Origin: a bacterium
GTDB lineage: Bacteria; Patescibacteriota; Gracilibacteria; Absconditabacterales; Absconditicoccaceae
Direction of reading: 5' to 3'
Length of the DNA: 51,860 nucleotides
NCBI GenBank assembly: GCA_020627925.1
Contig: JAHDFY010000007.1
Span: 1-51,860 of the forward strand
The number at the start of each line of letters is the position of its first letter. Positions within the stretch are counted from its first letter, which is position 1. The position numbers and the translations under genes are program-made. This document shows positions 42,608-51,860 of this stretch, piece after piece. A model generated the notes under the pieces. The model was not told the DNA's origin. It did not search any database and worked only from the letters and a program-made list of their open reading frames with translations.

Positions 42608-44989
42608 ATGAGTAAGAAAATTTCATTTTATGCAGATTTGGATGCAGCAAAAAAAGACGATGTCTATTATTCTTTGACAATGTTTCCTTATCCTTCGTGA
42701 TCTGCGCTTCATGCTGGTCATGCATCAGTTTTTACCTTGAATGACGTCGTTGCTAGATATCAAAGAATGCAATGAAAGACGGTGTTGAATCCATTTGGTT
42801 TTGATAGTTTTGGTCTGCCGACAGAGAATTATGCGATAAAAGTAGGAAAAACAGCACAAGAGGTAACAAAAGAAAATGCTGCTTATTTTTTGGAACAATT
42901 GGGTTCTATGGATTTAAGTTTTGATGAAAAAAGACTACTGTACACTTCTGATGCAGAATACTATCAATGGACGCAACGAATTTTTTCTCAGCTGTTTAAA
43001 GCGGGATTGGTTTATCGTGATACAATGTATGTCAATCGATGTCCTGACTGTCAAACGGTTTTAGCCAATGACCAAGTTGTAAACGGTAAATGTGAAAGAT
43101 GTGGTGCTGAAATTATGCAAAAAAAACATCCACAATGGTTTATCAAGATTACTGATTATGCTGATAGGCTTATTGATGATCTTGCTTTAGTTGATTGGCC
43201 AGAAGAGACAAAAACTAATCAAATAAATTGGATTGGTAGAAAATACGGAACAGAAATTGATTACGAAATTGATGGACACCCAGGTGACTATATAACAGTT
43301 TTTACTACACGCCCGGATACTAATTTTGGTGCTTCGTTTGTTGTGCTTGCTCCTGATAGTGACTATGTTTCACAATACATGGATAGTTTTCCCAACAAGG
43401 AGGAGGTGCAAGCGTATGTCAAAAAATCATTGGCAAAAACAACAGTACAAAGAATGCAAGATGCTAAACACAAGACATGAGTACACACATGATTGTATGT
43501 CGTGAATAGATTAAACAACAAAAAAATACCATTATATATTGCTGATTTTGTTTTGGCTAACGTAGGTACGGGAGCTGTTGTTGGTGTTCCTGCTCATGAT
43601 CCTCGTGATTTTGATTTTGCAACGTTGATGAATTTGGATGTCGTCAGAGTAGTGCAATCTCAAGAAGGTGATGACACTCCAATCAAAAAGTCTGAAGATG
43701 TTTTCACTGATGAAGGTATCGTTATGAATAGTGATTTTTTGAATGGTTTGACAACGCAAGAGGCAAAAGAAAAAATAAATGATTATCTTGAACAGAAGGG
43801 TCGAGGTAAAAAAATAGTAACATATAAACTTCGTGATTGGTCTGTATCTCGTCAAAGATACCGAGGTGCGCCAATACCGGTTTATTATGATGAGCATGGA
43901 GAGCCACAGTTGATCCCTGATGAGGAATTGCCTGTCGTGTTGCCTTTAGACTTGGAAGAGTACAAACCAACAGGAAAATCTCCTTTGGAAGATCATCCAA
44001 CATTCTCTACTTATACGCACAAGAATGGAAAAAATTATCAAAGAGAGTGTGATACATTGGATACATTTATGTGTTCGTCATTCTACTTTTTGAGGTATAT
44101 TGATCCAAGAAATACGCAAGAATTAGGAAATCCTGAATGGATGAACAAAGCACTTTCGGTTGATTTTTATTCGGGAGGTAAAGAGCACACTGTGTGACAC
44201 TTGTTGTACGCAAGATTTATTCACAAATTTTTGTATGATCAAGGATTTGTTGCTGAATCTGAACCGTTCAAAAAACTGTTTCATCAATGAATGGTGATGG
44301 GGGCTGATGGTCGTAAAATGGGTAAAAGATATAACAATGGAGTAGATCCTTTGGAAGTTGCTAGAGAATATGGTAGTGATGTATTGAAAACTTACTTGAT
44401 GTTTATGTGACCGTTGGATGCAGACAAGCCATGGGATTACAATTCTGTAAGAGGAGTGCAAAAGTTTTTGAAAAGAGTAGAGACATTGCTAGAGTGGGAA
44501 AAGACTGACCATAACCAACTGCCTAATGAGTTGATCTCATTGATGCACAAAACAATCAAAGGTACTCAATATGATTATGAACATTTAAAATTCAACACAG
44601 TGGTGAGTAAAGTAATGATTCTTGTCAACAAAGTCTACGACTGCAAAGTAGTAAGTAATGAATTGTTGCTTATGATTGCACAGTTGTTGGCTCCGATGGC
44701 AACAAAAGTTGCTGAACACATTCGAGAAAAGCTTGAACAAGAAGGTTCTATTCATTATTCACGTTTTCCTGATTTCGACGAAAACAAAATTGCTCAAGAA
44801 ATGCTTAATCTCCCCGTTCAATTCAATGGAAAAATGAGAGGAACTATTGAAGCTTCTCCATGAATACAACAAGATGAAGTAATGAGTTTATTACAAAACA
44901 ATGAACACTTTACCAAATACTTTGAAGGTAAAGAAATTAAAAAAATAATTTATGTACAAGATAAAATTGTGAATATTATTGTTGCATAG
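42608..44989 (+). CDS. leuS: Leucyl-tRNA synthetase
   Basis: 793 aa class I synthetase. HIGH motif as [10 protein letters not shown] near residue 31-40 (one TGA glycine), zinc knuckle CPDC...CERC near 143-164, CP1 editing domain with [11 protein letters not shown] and [13 protein letters not shown], tRNA region [12 protein letters not shown] and the C-terminal anticodon-binding and small end domain ([11 protein letters not shown]). The second catalytic motif reads [11 protein letters not shown] instead of KMSKS: both lysines stay but both serines differ. An in-frame ATG at 42602 would add two residues. The 189 bp upstream hold no leader or T-box that I can see. Confidence 0.96.
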
Positions 44990-44994
44990 TTTTT

Positions 44995-45024
44995 GCCACG
45001 ACATGTATGTCGTGGCTTTTTTTT
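44995..45024 (+). terminator. Terminator after leuS
   Basis: GCCACGACA - TGTA - TGTCGTGGC, then eight T. Confidence 0.9.
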
Positions 45025-45143
45025 GTATTGTCCTATAGAAACTTGTATTTATCAAATAAAACAAGACCAAAAAAGAAACTATTCTTGTAAAAAATACTAT
45101 GAACACTACCTAGATAGTATATTTTATTTTTTTGTTATCTGTT

Positions 45144-45824
45144 ATGAAAATTATTCAATGAATTATTGTTTTTGTTGTGCTCTTTGGAATAGGATATGGT
45201 TCGTGGTATTTAATTTCTCCTTTGTTTATTATGGTAGAAGTGAATGAAGAATTTCCTGAAGTTGATCAGCTCGTACAAGAAGAATATGCCACAAAAGATT
45301 CTTTAGATAATGATACAAGAGATACATGAAGTAATAATCTTATTACGCATCAAGAAACAGAACAAGTGAGAGATCTAACGGTTTTTGATAGAATGCAAGA
45401 AAAAGATTTTTCATCAATGGAATTTGATGAAGCAATGGAAATGCTTGAAGAGGTAAAAAAAACAATGGACGAAAAATCACCTATGCCTAAGGTAGAAAAA
45501 AAATCAATTAGCCTTCTTGCAAAATCACCACTGGTTCCTCATGGAGGACACTGGGTAGAATGAAAAGCGTTGATTATTCAATCATGAGATCAACAAATTT
45601 TGAGGTATCAAGATTTTGAAACTATCAATGGTCCAAACCTTCGTGTGTATCTTGCAACAGATACTAATGCAACAGATTTTGTTGATTTGGGAAAGTTAAA
45701 AGGAACCAAATGAAACATTAATTATCTTATTCCTGCGTGAACTGATCTTACAAAATACAATCACGCTTTGGTATGGTGTGTACCGTTTCGTGTGTTATTC
45801 AATTCTGCAAAATTTGATCTATAG
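45144..45824 (+). CDS. Membrane-anchored DM13-domain protein
   Basis: 226 aa. One N-terminal membrane helix (residues 5-30, IIQGIIVFVVLFGIGYGSWY), an acidic linker to about residue 135, then a DM13 domain: HWVEGKALIIQSGDQQILRY, FETINGPNLRVYLATD, VDLGKLKGTKGNINYLIP, and ALVWCVPFRVLFNSAKF with its conserved cysteine. DM13 is a possible electron-transfer domain in secreted proteins. Six TGA codons encode Gly. The protein faces the outside or periplasm by its anchor. Confidence 0.85.
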
Positions 45825-45908
45825 AGAAGCAAAAAAACGTGCTAGCTTTGATTGCTTTTGGTTGTAGTAATACTATAATACTGTCAGATTTATATCTTTT
45901 TAGTTTAT

Positions 45909-46826
45909 ATGAAAAAAATAATTTTTTGACTCGCTTTCTTGTGTAGTTTTGGAAGTGTAGCAGGATATACGATCGTTGATGGAACTGTTTTGAAAGTCAA
46001 TCTTGATGAAGATAGAATCGTGTCTTCTTTGGCATTGCCTACGTGAGCTTCTTTGCCTCTTAAGAATCTTGTACAACAAGCGGGTGGTGTTGCTGGAATT
46101 AATGCTGCATATTTTTGTCCTGATGAGGATGCTTATCACCGATGTGGACAAGGAAACAAAACAACATCAGATAGGATTCATGAAGGAAAGGTTTATTCTA
46201 AATGGGGAAAAGATACGGGTGCTAGAGGAATTCTAGGATTTACAAAGACGAATGATGTTCTTTTTGTGCAAAATAACTTTGGGTACGTTCCAGGAAGTTA
46301 TGAAGGAAATACCAACCAAGAAAGATTTGATGAAATTTACTTTGGTATTGGTAACTTTCCTATTTTGTTGGACCAAGGAGTTGATGTTGTTGACCAGTTT
46401 GATGATGTGATTGATGCAAAAATGAAAGCATCCGCTCTCAAAGGATTTATTTGTCACACAAGGGACGAAAAAACTGTCTATATGGGATTTGTTCCAAGTA
46501 AGACTATTTATGAAATGCCAGGATACATCAAAGAAAAATATGGATGTTATAATGCGATAAATATTGATGCAGGAGGAAGTGCTGGTTTGTATGATGATGG
46601 TCGTTATGTGCTTACTCCATGAAGAAATGTTGTTGATGCATTTGTTATTCTCGAAGGAGCACAACCTGCTTACAAACTTACTGCAATTGATCGTAAAATT
46701 GTAGCAAAGTTACAAGAAAGAAATATTCCTAAAAAATCTATTCGTCTTCTTTTGGAACATCTCAAGAAGAAAAAAGAAGAAAAGTGGATTAGAGTGAGAG
46801 CTATTTTGGCAGAACTTCTTAAATAA
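45909..46826 (+). CDS. Secreted phosphodiester glycosidase-family (NAGPA-like) protein
   Basis: 305 aa. Signal peptide MKKIIFGLAFLCSFGSVAG. The core has GGVAGINAAYFCPDEDAYH near residue 58, GARGILGFTKTNDVLF, and the family end-motif NAINIDAGGSAGLYDDGRYV then GRNVVDAFVI near residue 220-250 (usually DGGGS; here DAGGS). Members cut or make sugar phosphodiesters, as in the human uncovering enzyme and bacterial envelope proteins. The C-terminal 50 residues are Lys-rich and helical. TGA encodes Gly at three sites. TATAAT at 45874 could be the -10. Confidence 0.82.
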
Positions 46827-46853
46827 TATAAAAAATATTTTCTCTAAAATAGA

Positions 46854-46887
46854 ATCTACTGGTAGTCATTCCAGTAGGTTTTTTTGT
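46854..46887 (+). terminator. Terminator after the glycosidase-family gene
   Basis: CTACTGG - TAGTCATT - CCAGTAG stem followed by GTTTTTTT. Two further inverted repeats lie beyond, ATTACATT/AATGTAAT (46924 and 46951) and GATAGTTA-AACAA-TAACTATC (46969-46989), before the YD-repeat gene. Confidence 0.75.
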
Positions 46888-47014
46888 CTTTGAATTACAT
46901 TTGAGTAGCATTTGTTTCTTTTGTATTACATTAGAGGATAAAATATATTGTAATGTAATAGTAAAACGATAGTTAAACAATAACTATCTATTTACCTTGT
47001 TATGATTTGTTTAT

Positions 47015-50000
47015 ATGAAAAAGAATATTCTATGGTGCATCAATCTTTTTGTGATGTTATTTTTCTCTGTTTTTATTGTGGGAAACAGAACAGTACAAGC
47101 AAGTAGTTTTTCTACAACAACGACAACATGATTTACGACAACATGATACTACGAACAGACGGTGTATGATCTAGAATGGAAAATGAATTGGTTTGATAGT
47201 GCTGGATGGAAGCCAAATTTTTCATTGTCTGACGTGATAGTCAATGGTATAGCTTGGGTAGATAACAACTTACTCAACCTTACAACATCAAATCAAAATG
47301 ACTATGGAACGATCTATTCATTAGATATTCCTGATATCTTGGATGCGAACAATATACAAATAACACTTGATGGAAAAAATAATCAAACAAGCGGAGCATT
47401 AGCTGGGTATGATTTCCATATCTACATGCAAGGAACATCAGGAAATGCGGAGGTGAATTTTATTGGTTCTCCTCATCTTGCAACATACACGAGATTAGCA
47501 GCATGAAATCATTTGACTAATAATGCTGGAGCATTGTTGCAACATTTCACAACACGAAAAAATGTAAGCCTGAAAATTCAAGGAAATACGGTATCAGCTA
47601 CAATGAATGGTAATACGTTGCTAAGTAGAACATTTTCACAAGACTTAGGAAAATTAGTAAGAGTGCAACTAGATTTTAGAGGAAGTGCTGCAGTTGATAA
47701 CGTAAAAATCTATGAAAACAATATATTGAAAATACAAGAAGACTTTGATACACCAGGACAAACAACAGCACAATTGATTACGCGAACATGATACCTGTTT
47801 ACTGGAGCTACAACAGGAAATACTGTTACAACAGGGGTATATACGATGCCAGACCCATCATTGTACTTTAGTGGTTATGGGCCTGCTACTGATGGATGAT
47901 ATACCCAACCAATTTTTCAAGCACAACAAAAACCAAGAATCAAAAAACATGAAACACAAGTACTTCAATGACAGCAAAAACCAGAAGATAAAGATGACCA
48001 AGGAGATCCTGTGGATTTCACACAATGAGCTATGACCTATGAACAAACTTTGATGGATCTACCAAGCGAGTGAGAAAATTTCTCATTTGATGTGGTGTAC
48101 AACAGTGTTTTTTCTTATGATTATACTCCATTAGGTCATGGATGGGATCATCGTTATAATAAATATTTTGCATTTAGTGAATATGATGGAGAGTTATATT
48201 TTGGAGATGGAACAGGTGTTCCAAGTTCTTTTACAAGTGCATGAACAAATGTCTGGGAATCAGAGGCTCTGAGAGCAACAGTATTGAAATTACCAAATAA
48301 TGACCTTCGTCTCACGTATAACAATGGATGAAGTATGTATTTTAGACCAATCAAGTTGTGATATCAAGAAGTGATCTATAGGCCATATGTGATGACTGAT
48401 CGCAATGGAAACACACAAGAATATATCTGGAATGCAGATGATCAACTAGAAAAAGTGATTGATGCATCAGGACGTGAGATGACGTTCATGTATAATACCA
48501 ACAACAAGCTTACTCAGGTAGAAGAACAAGGAGGAAGAAAAGTGATCTTCACGTATTTTCCTGCAACAGGAAATCCTGTACAACAAGGAGGAACAATTGA
48601 TGATATACAATCTATCAGCGTGATACACAATGGACAAACAAAAAAGACAAGCTTCACGTATTCTGCATGATTTCCTCAACAACAAGATGAGTTGAATCAT
48701 AATATGTTGACCATTACTGATGATAAGGGACAACGTTATGTAGAAAATACATATAATACTGATGATGAAGTTATACAACAAACATATGGGGGTGATATCT
48801 ATACGTATGATTATAGTCATGATGCTCAATGATATATCACACAGGTAAACGTGAAAAATGGAAGAGGAATGAAAACAAGTTATATGATGACAAGACAAGG
48901 AGCAGTCAAAGAGAGAACAAGAACCGTACGTAATGGGACAAATAACGGAGCAACAGAAACAATCAAAATGTCTTATACCCAAGATGGTCGTATGGAAGAA
49001 TATATCTATCCAGATGGGAAAAAAATGAGCTATAGTTTTGATTCACTGTGACGTGTGAAAGAAAAAACATTGTATGGAGCTGTACAAGCTAATGTACCAC
49101 AACAAATACAAACATGGAAATATACCTATGATGGAGCAACAACGAGACTTGCAAGTATCACAGAACCTCATGGACAAAAAACAGAATACAGATATGATGG
49201 TAAGGGAAATATGATCAAACGTACACAGCTTAATGTTGATACAGGAAATGGTATTCAAAATCTAGAAACTCGTTATACTTATGATGCTCTATGACAAGTA
49301 GAAACAATCACTGATCCAGAATGATTGACAACAAGATTCTCTTATGATGGACAAGGAAGCCTTGTTTCAATAATACAAGCAGGAGATACAAAACAACTGG
49401 TTCGTGATACGTATGGAAATATTGCAAGCATGACTGATGAAGAAGGGAATGTGACACAGTTTTCTCACAATAGATTTGACCAACTCACGGAGATCGTGAC
49501 AGCAGAAGGAACAAGAAAAACAATGAGTTATGATCAAACAAACAATCTCACTGATGTACAGCAAGCAATACAATCAACAACAGCAGATGAAACGATGATC
49601 TATGATGTGCTTGATCGTTTGACTCGTGTAGAAACTGAACAATCAGCAACGCAAAGACAACAAATACAATGGACCTATGAACCGCATGATTTGATCAAAA
49701 CGATGACACAAGCAAATGGAACAGAAACATCGTATGAATATGATCATAATGATCAAATGATTGCTATGGAAGTAACCGATGGTACAACGATTAAAAAGTA
49801 TGCCTACCGCTATAATGATAATCAACAAATCATTGCAATGAGTGAGCCAAATGGAGCTCAAACGCAATGGGAAAGAGATTGATTGGGGAGGGTAACTAAA
49901 ATGATTGATGCTCGTGGAACAGAAACATTGATCACCTATGATCAACAAAATTTACCAACAGAAGTGCGTGTAAAAAATAGTTCTTCAGTGTTGCTGAAAA

Positions 50001-51860
50001 AAACAACATACACGTATAATACGGTAGGATGGTTACTGAGCAAAGATGAATATACGTTAGAAGGTACAGAATGGGTGCAATCACAGACAGCGAGTAGTTT
50101 GACGTATACAAACCAGGCACCTGCGGTGTATACAACAAGTTATACGTATAACAAAAGGGGTCAAAAAGAAAGCATGACAAACCCAAGAGGGTGAGTGATG
50201 ACGATGAATTATGATGCAAAAGGAAGACTTGCACAAACAACAGATAGTTTATGAAATATAACAACATATAGGTATGATAGAAGAGATTTAGTGACTCGTG
50301 TGACATTGACAGCAACACACGGAGCGACATATACCAATACCTATAGTTATGATGCAGATGGAAGAATAAAAGAAAAGACGAATAACGACGGAAAAAGTAC
50401 GATGTACAACTATAATGAACTCAATCAACTTGTAGCGACAACGGATGAAAATGGAAATGAAACAAAGATGACCTATGATTATGCAGGTAATATGTTGACG
50501 AGTACAAAATATCTACAACCAACAGGAAGCGGAAACACCCAAGTAATTCCGGCAACAACAGAATATACGTATGATATTATGAATAACCTTATTTCACTGA
50601 CTGATGCAGAGGGAAACAGATCGCAATTTGTCTATGATGGGTATAAGAGAAAAATCGAAGAGATCTATCCAGATGGAAGAAAGATACTCTATACGTATGA
50701 TGTGATGGATAATGTGAAGACAACAGTAGATCCAAATGGAACGGTAGTAGAAAATACCTATGATGTGTTGAATAGAATGGTACAAAGAGATATTACTCCA
50801 GCGTGAAGAGTATGAGGAGTGACTCGTGAAACGTATGATTATGATGCATTGGGAAGGTTGGTATGATGAGGTGATGATTTGCAACAAAATATCTATTTTA
50901 CGTACGATGGACTAGATAGGGTAACCAGAGAACGTAACAATGGAAAATATGTGCACTATGAATATGATGGTATGGATAATTTGACGAAAGTGATTTATCC
51001 ATCAACGAAAGAAGTGACAAGATTGTTCGATGCAGGACAGAGAATGAGAAGAATGTATTGGCATGCCTATGGGCAAAATGATTTAGTGATGGGTAATGAT
51101 TATGATAGCTTGTTTTTGAACGAGACATCTTTTGGTAACCAAGCAAAGACAACGTATGAGTATGATAATTTGATGAGAGTAAGCTCAATAGATCATTATC
51201 AATCATTCCATCCAATGCACAACAATGCAGGACAGGTGATAGAAGATCTTGACTATGGGTATGATGATGTGAGCAATGTATTATCAGATGGGCAAAGAGA
51301 CTATGTCTTAGATAGTCTGTATCGTGTGACGGATGCAACATACCCAGCGAACCAAGCACAAGCAATCAAGCAAGAAAAATTTATGTATGATCTGGTAGGA
51401 AATAGAGAACAATTTGAAAGCTGGACACAACAAGGAAATTGATGAGGATGAAACGGAAACAATGGAAATGGTAACGGAAACGGATGAAATTGAAATAACT
51501 GAAACGGTAACGGAAATAATGGAAACAACTGATGATGAAATGGTAATGGAAACAATGGTAACGGAAATGGTAATAACTGAAATAATAACGGAAACGGATG
51601 AAATTGAAATAATGGAAATGGTAACTGAAATAATGGAAACAATTGAAATGGAAATGCATGAGGAAACACCAATGGTTGAGGAGGATGAACACCATGAATG
51701 TTGACCTATCAATGACTCACAAGTTATACAACAAATAACTTGAATCAATATACAACAGTGACGTATCCAGCCAATCCAGCACAACAAGCGGTAGTGAGTT
51801 TTAGATATGACAAAAATGGAAATATTATACAAGATGATAAACGAGTATATCAGTATGATT
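47015..51860 (+). CDS. Secreted YD-repeat (RHS-like) protein, 3' end beyond window
   Basis: 1615 codons visible, no stop reached. Signal peptide MKKNILWCINLFVMLFFSVF, then a Thr-rich stretch. Residues about 45-260 look like two beta-sandwich units (YGTIYSLDIPDILDANNIQI; VRVQLDFRGSAAVDNVKIY). Residues about 345-400 are the RHS-type head FDVVYNSVFSYDYTPLGHGW. From about residue 460 come some 25-30 YD repeats of the form Y.YD..G.....T.P.G, for example YTYDVMDNVKTTVDPNG and YNYNELNQLVATTDENGNE. At codons 1475-1560 a Gly/Asn tract interrupts them and the repeats then resume (SFRYDKNGNIIQDD). Such proteins form a shell around a C-terminal toxin or act in adhesion; the C-terminus is not visible, so neither can be claimed. 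More than 40 TGA codons encode Gly. Confidence 0.88.
51436..51702 (+). repeat. Low-complexity Gly/Asn tract inside the YD-repeat gene
   Basis: In the frame of the surrounding protein about 85 codons encode almost only Gly and Asn (GNGNNGNGNG-type), with TGA, GGA and GGT all used for Gly and AAT/AAC for Asn. It probably makes a flexible loop. In another frame the same DNA spells an acidic Glu/Met/Thr string that is a shadow. Confidence 0.85.

Noticed and set aside
51414-51704. Acidic 96-aa open frame rich in Glu, Met and Thr
   Set aside because: It is the Gly/Asn tract of the YD-repeat protein read in another phase; the surrounding frame continues on both sides.

Overview
The window is AT-rich bacterial DNA that uses UGA as a sense codon. 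Read with the standard code, nearly every gene is cut into pieces. Read with TGA = glycine (translation table 25), the pieces join into full-length proteins, and TGA falls on invariant glycines: the AtpD P-loop, the Gmk P-loop, the Mur-ligase P-loop, the RlmE SAM loop, the LeuS HIGH region and a lipobox LTGC. Every gene I could finish ends in TAA or TAG. This points to a Candidate Phyla Radiation bacterium of the Gracilibacteria (BD1-5) or Absconditabacteria (SR1) lineage; the sequence alone does not separate the two. All coordinates below assume TGA = Gly.

Layout. 0-13.2 kb: atpD alone on +, a DinB-fold gene divergent from an HxlR regulator, an unknown gene, then a deoxynucleotide cluster (two NrdR boxes, nrdB, a CYTH-domain gene, nrdA, a YecM/VOC gene, dcd). 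Facing it on - is the rest of the visible ATP synthase, transcribed atpB-atpE-atpF-atpH-atpA; no gamma or epsilon gene is in the window. 13.2-23.8 kb: an acidic proline-rich protein, rsmE, and a same-strand run of a Mur ligase lacking its UDP-binding domain, a DUF58-like protein, a 7-TM membrane protein and an 837-aa ATP-grasp/DUF1704 fusion, then tsaC/Sua5 (-) and gmk (+). 23.9-31.5 kb: DoxX, FMN-binding glutamate-synthase-like protein, tRNA-Thr, a lipoprotein, tRNA-Arg, a possible LAGLIDADG-like protein, ftsW/rodA, rlmE, der, an RNHCP protein.

31.5-51.9 kb: a 300-bp stretch rich in inverted repeats, a DKNYY-type secreted protein, a PrsW-like protease, a DUF2103-like protein, prmC, a small membrane protein, ccdA, a second DUF1704 zincin, ychF, a sigma-region-4/winged-helix protein, tRNA-Leu, a membrane protein, a YjjX-type NTPase, leuS, a DM13 protein, a phosphodiester glycosidase-family protein, and the first 1615 codons of a secreted YD-repeat (RHS-like) protein that runs off the window and carries a long Gly/Asn tract.

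Most genes are core functions (translation, nucleotide pools, energy, division). The most unusual parts are the ATP-grasp/zincin/7TM island, the NrdB whose residues match the Mn/Fe (class Ic) type under NrdR-type boxes, the duplicated c subunit with a Na+-type site, and the Gly/Asn tract largely written with TGA.
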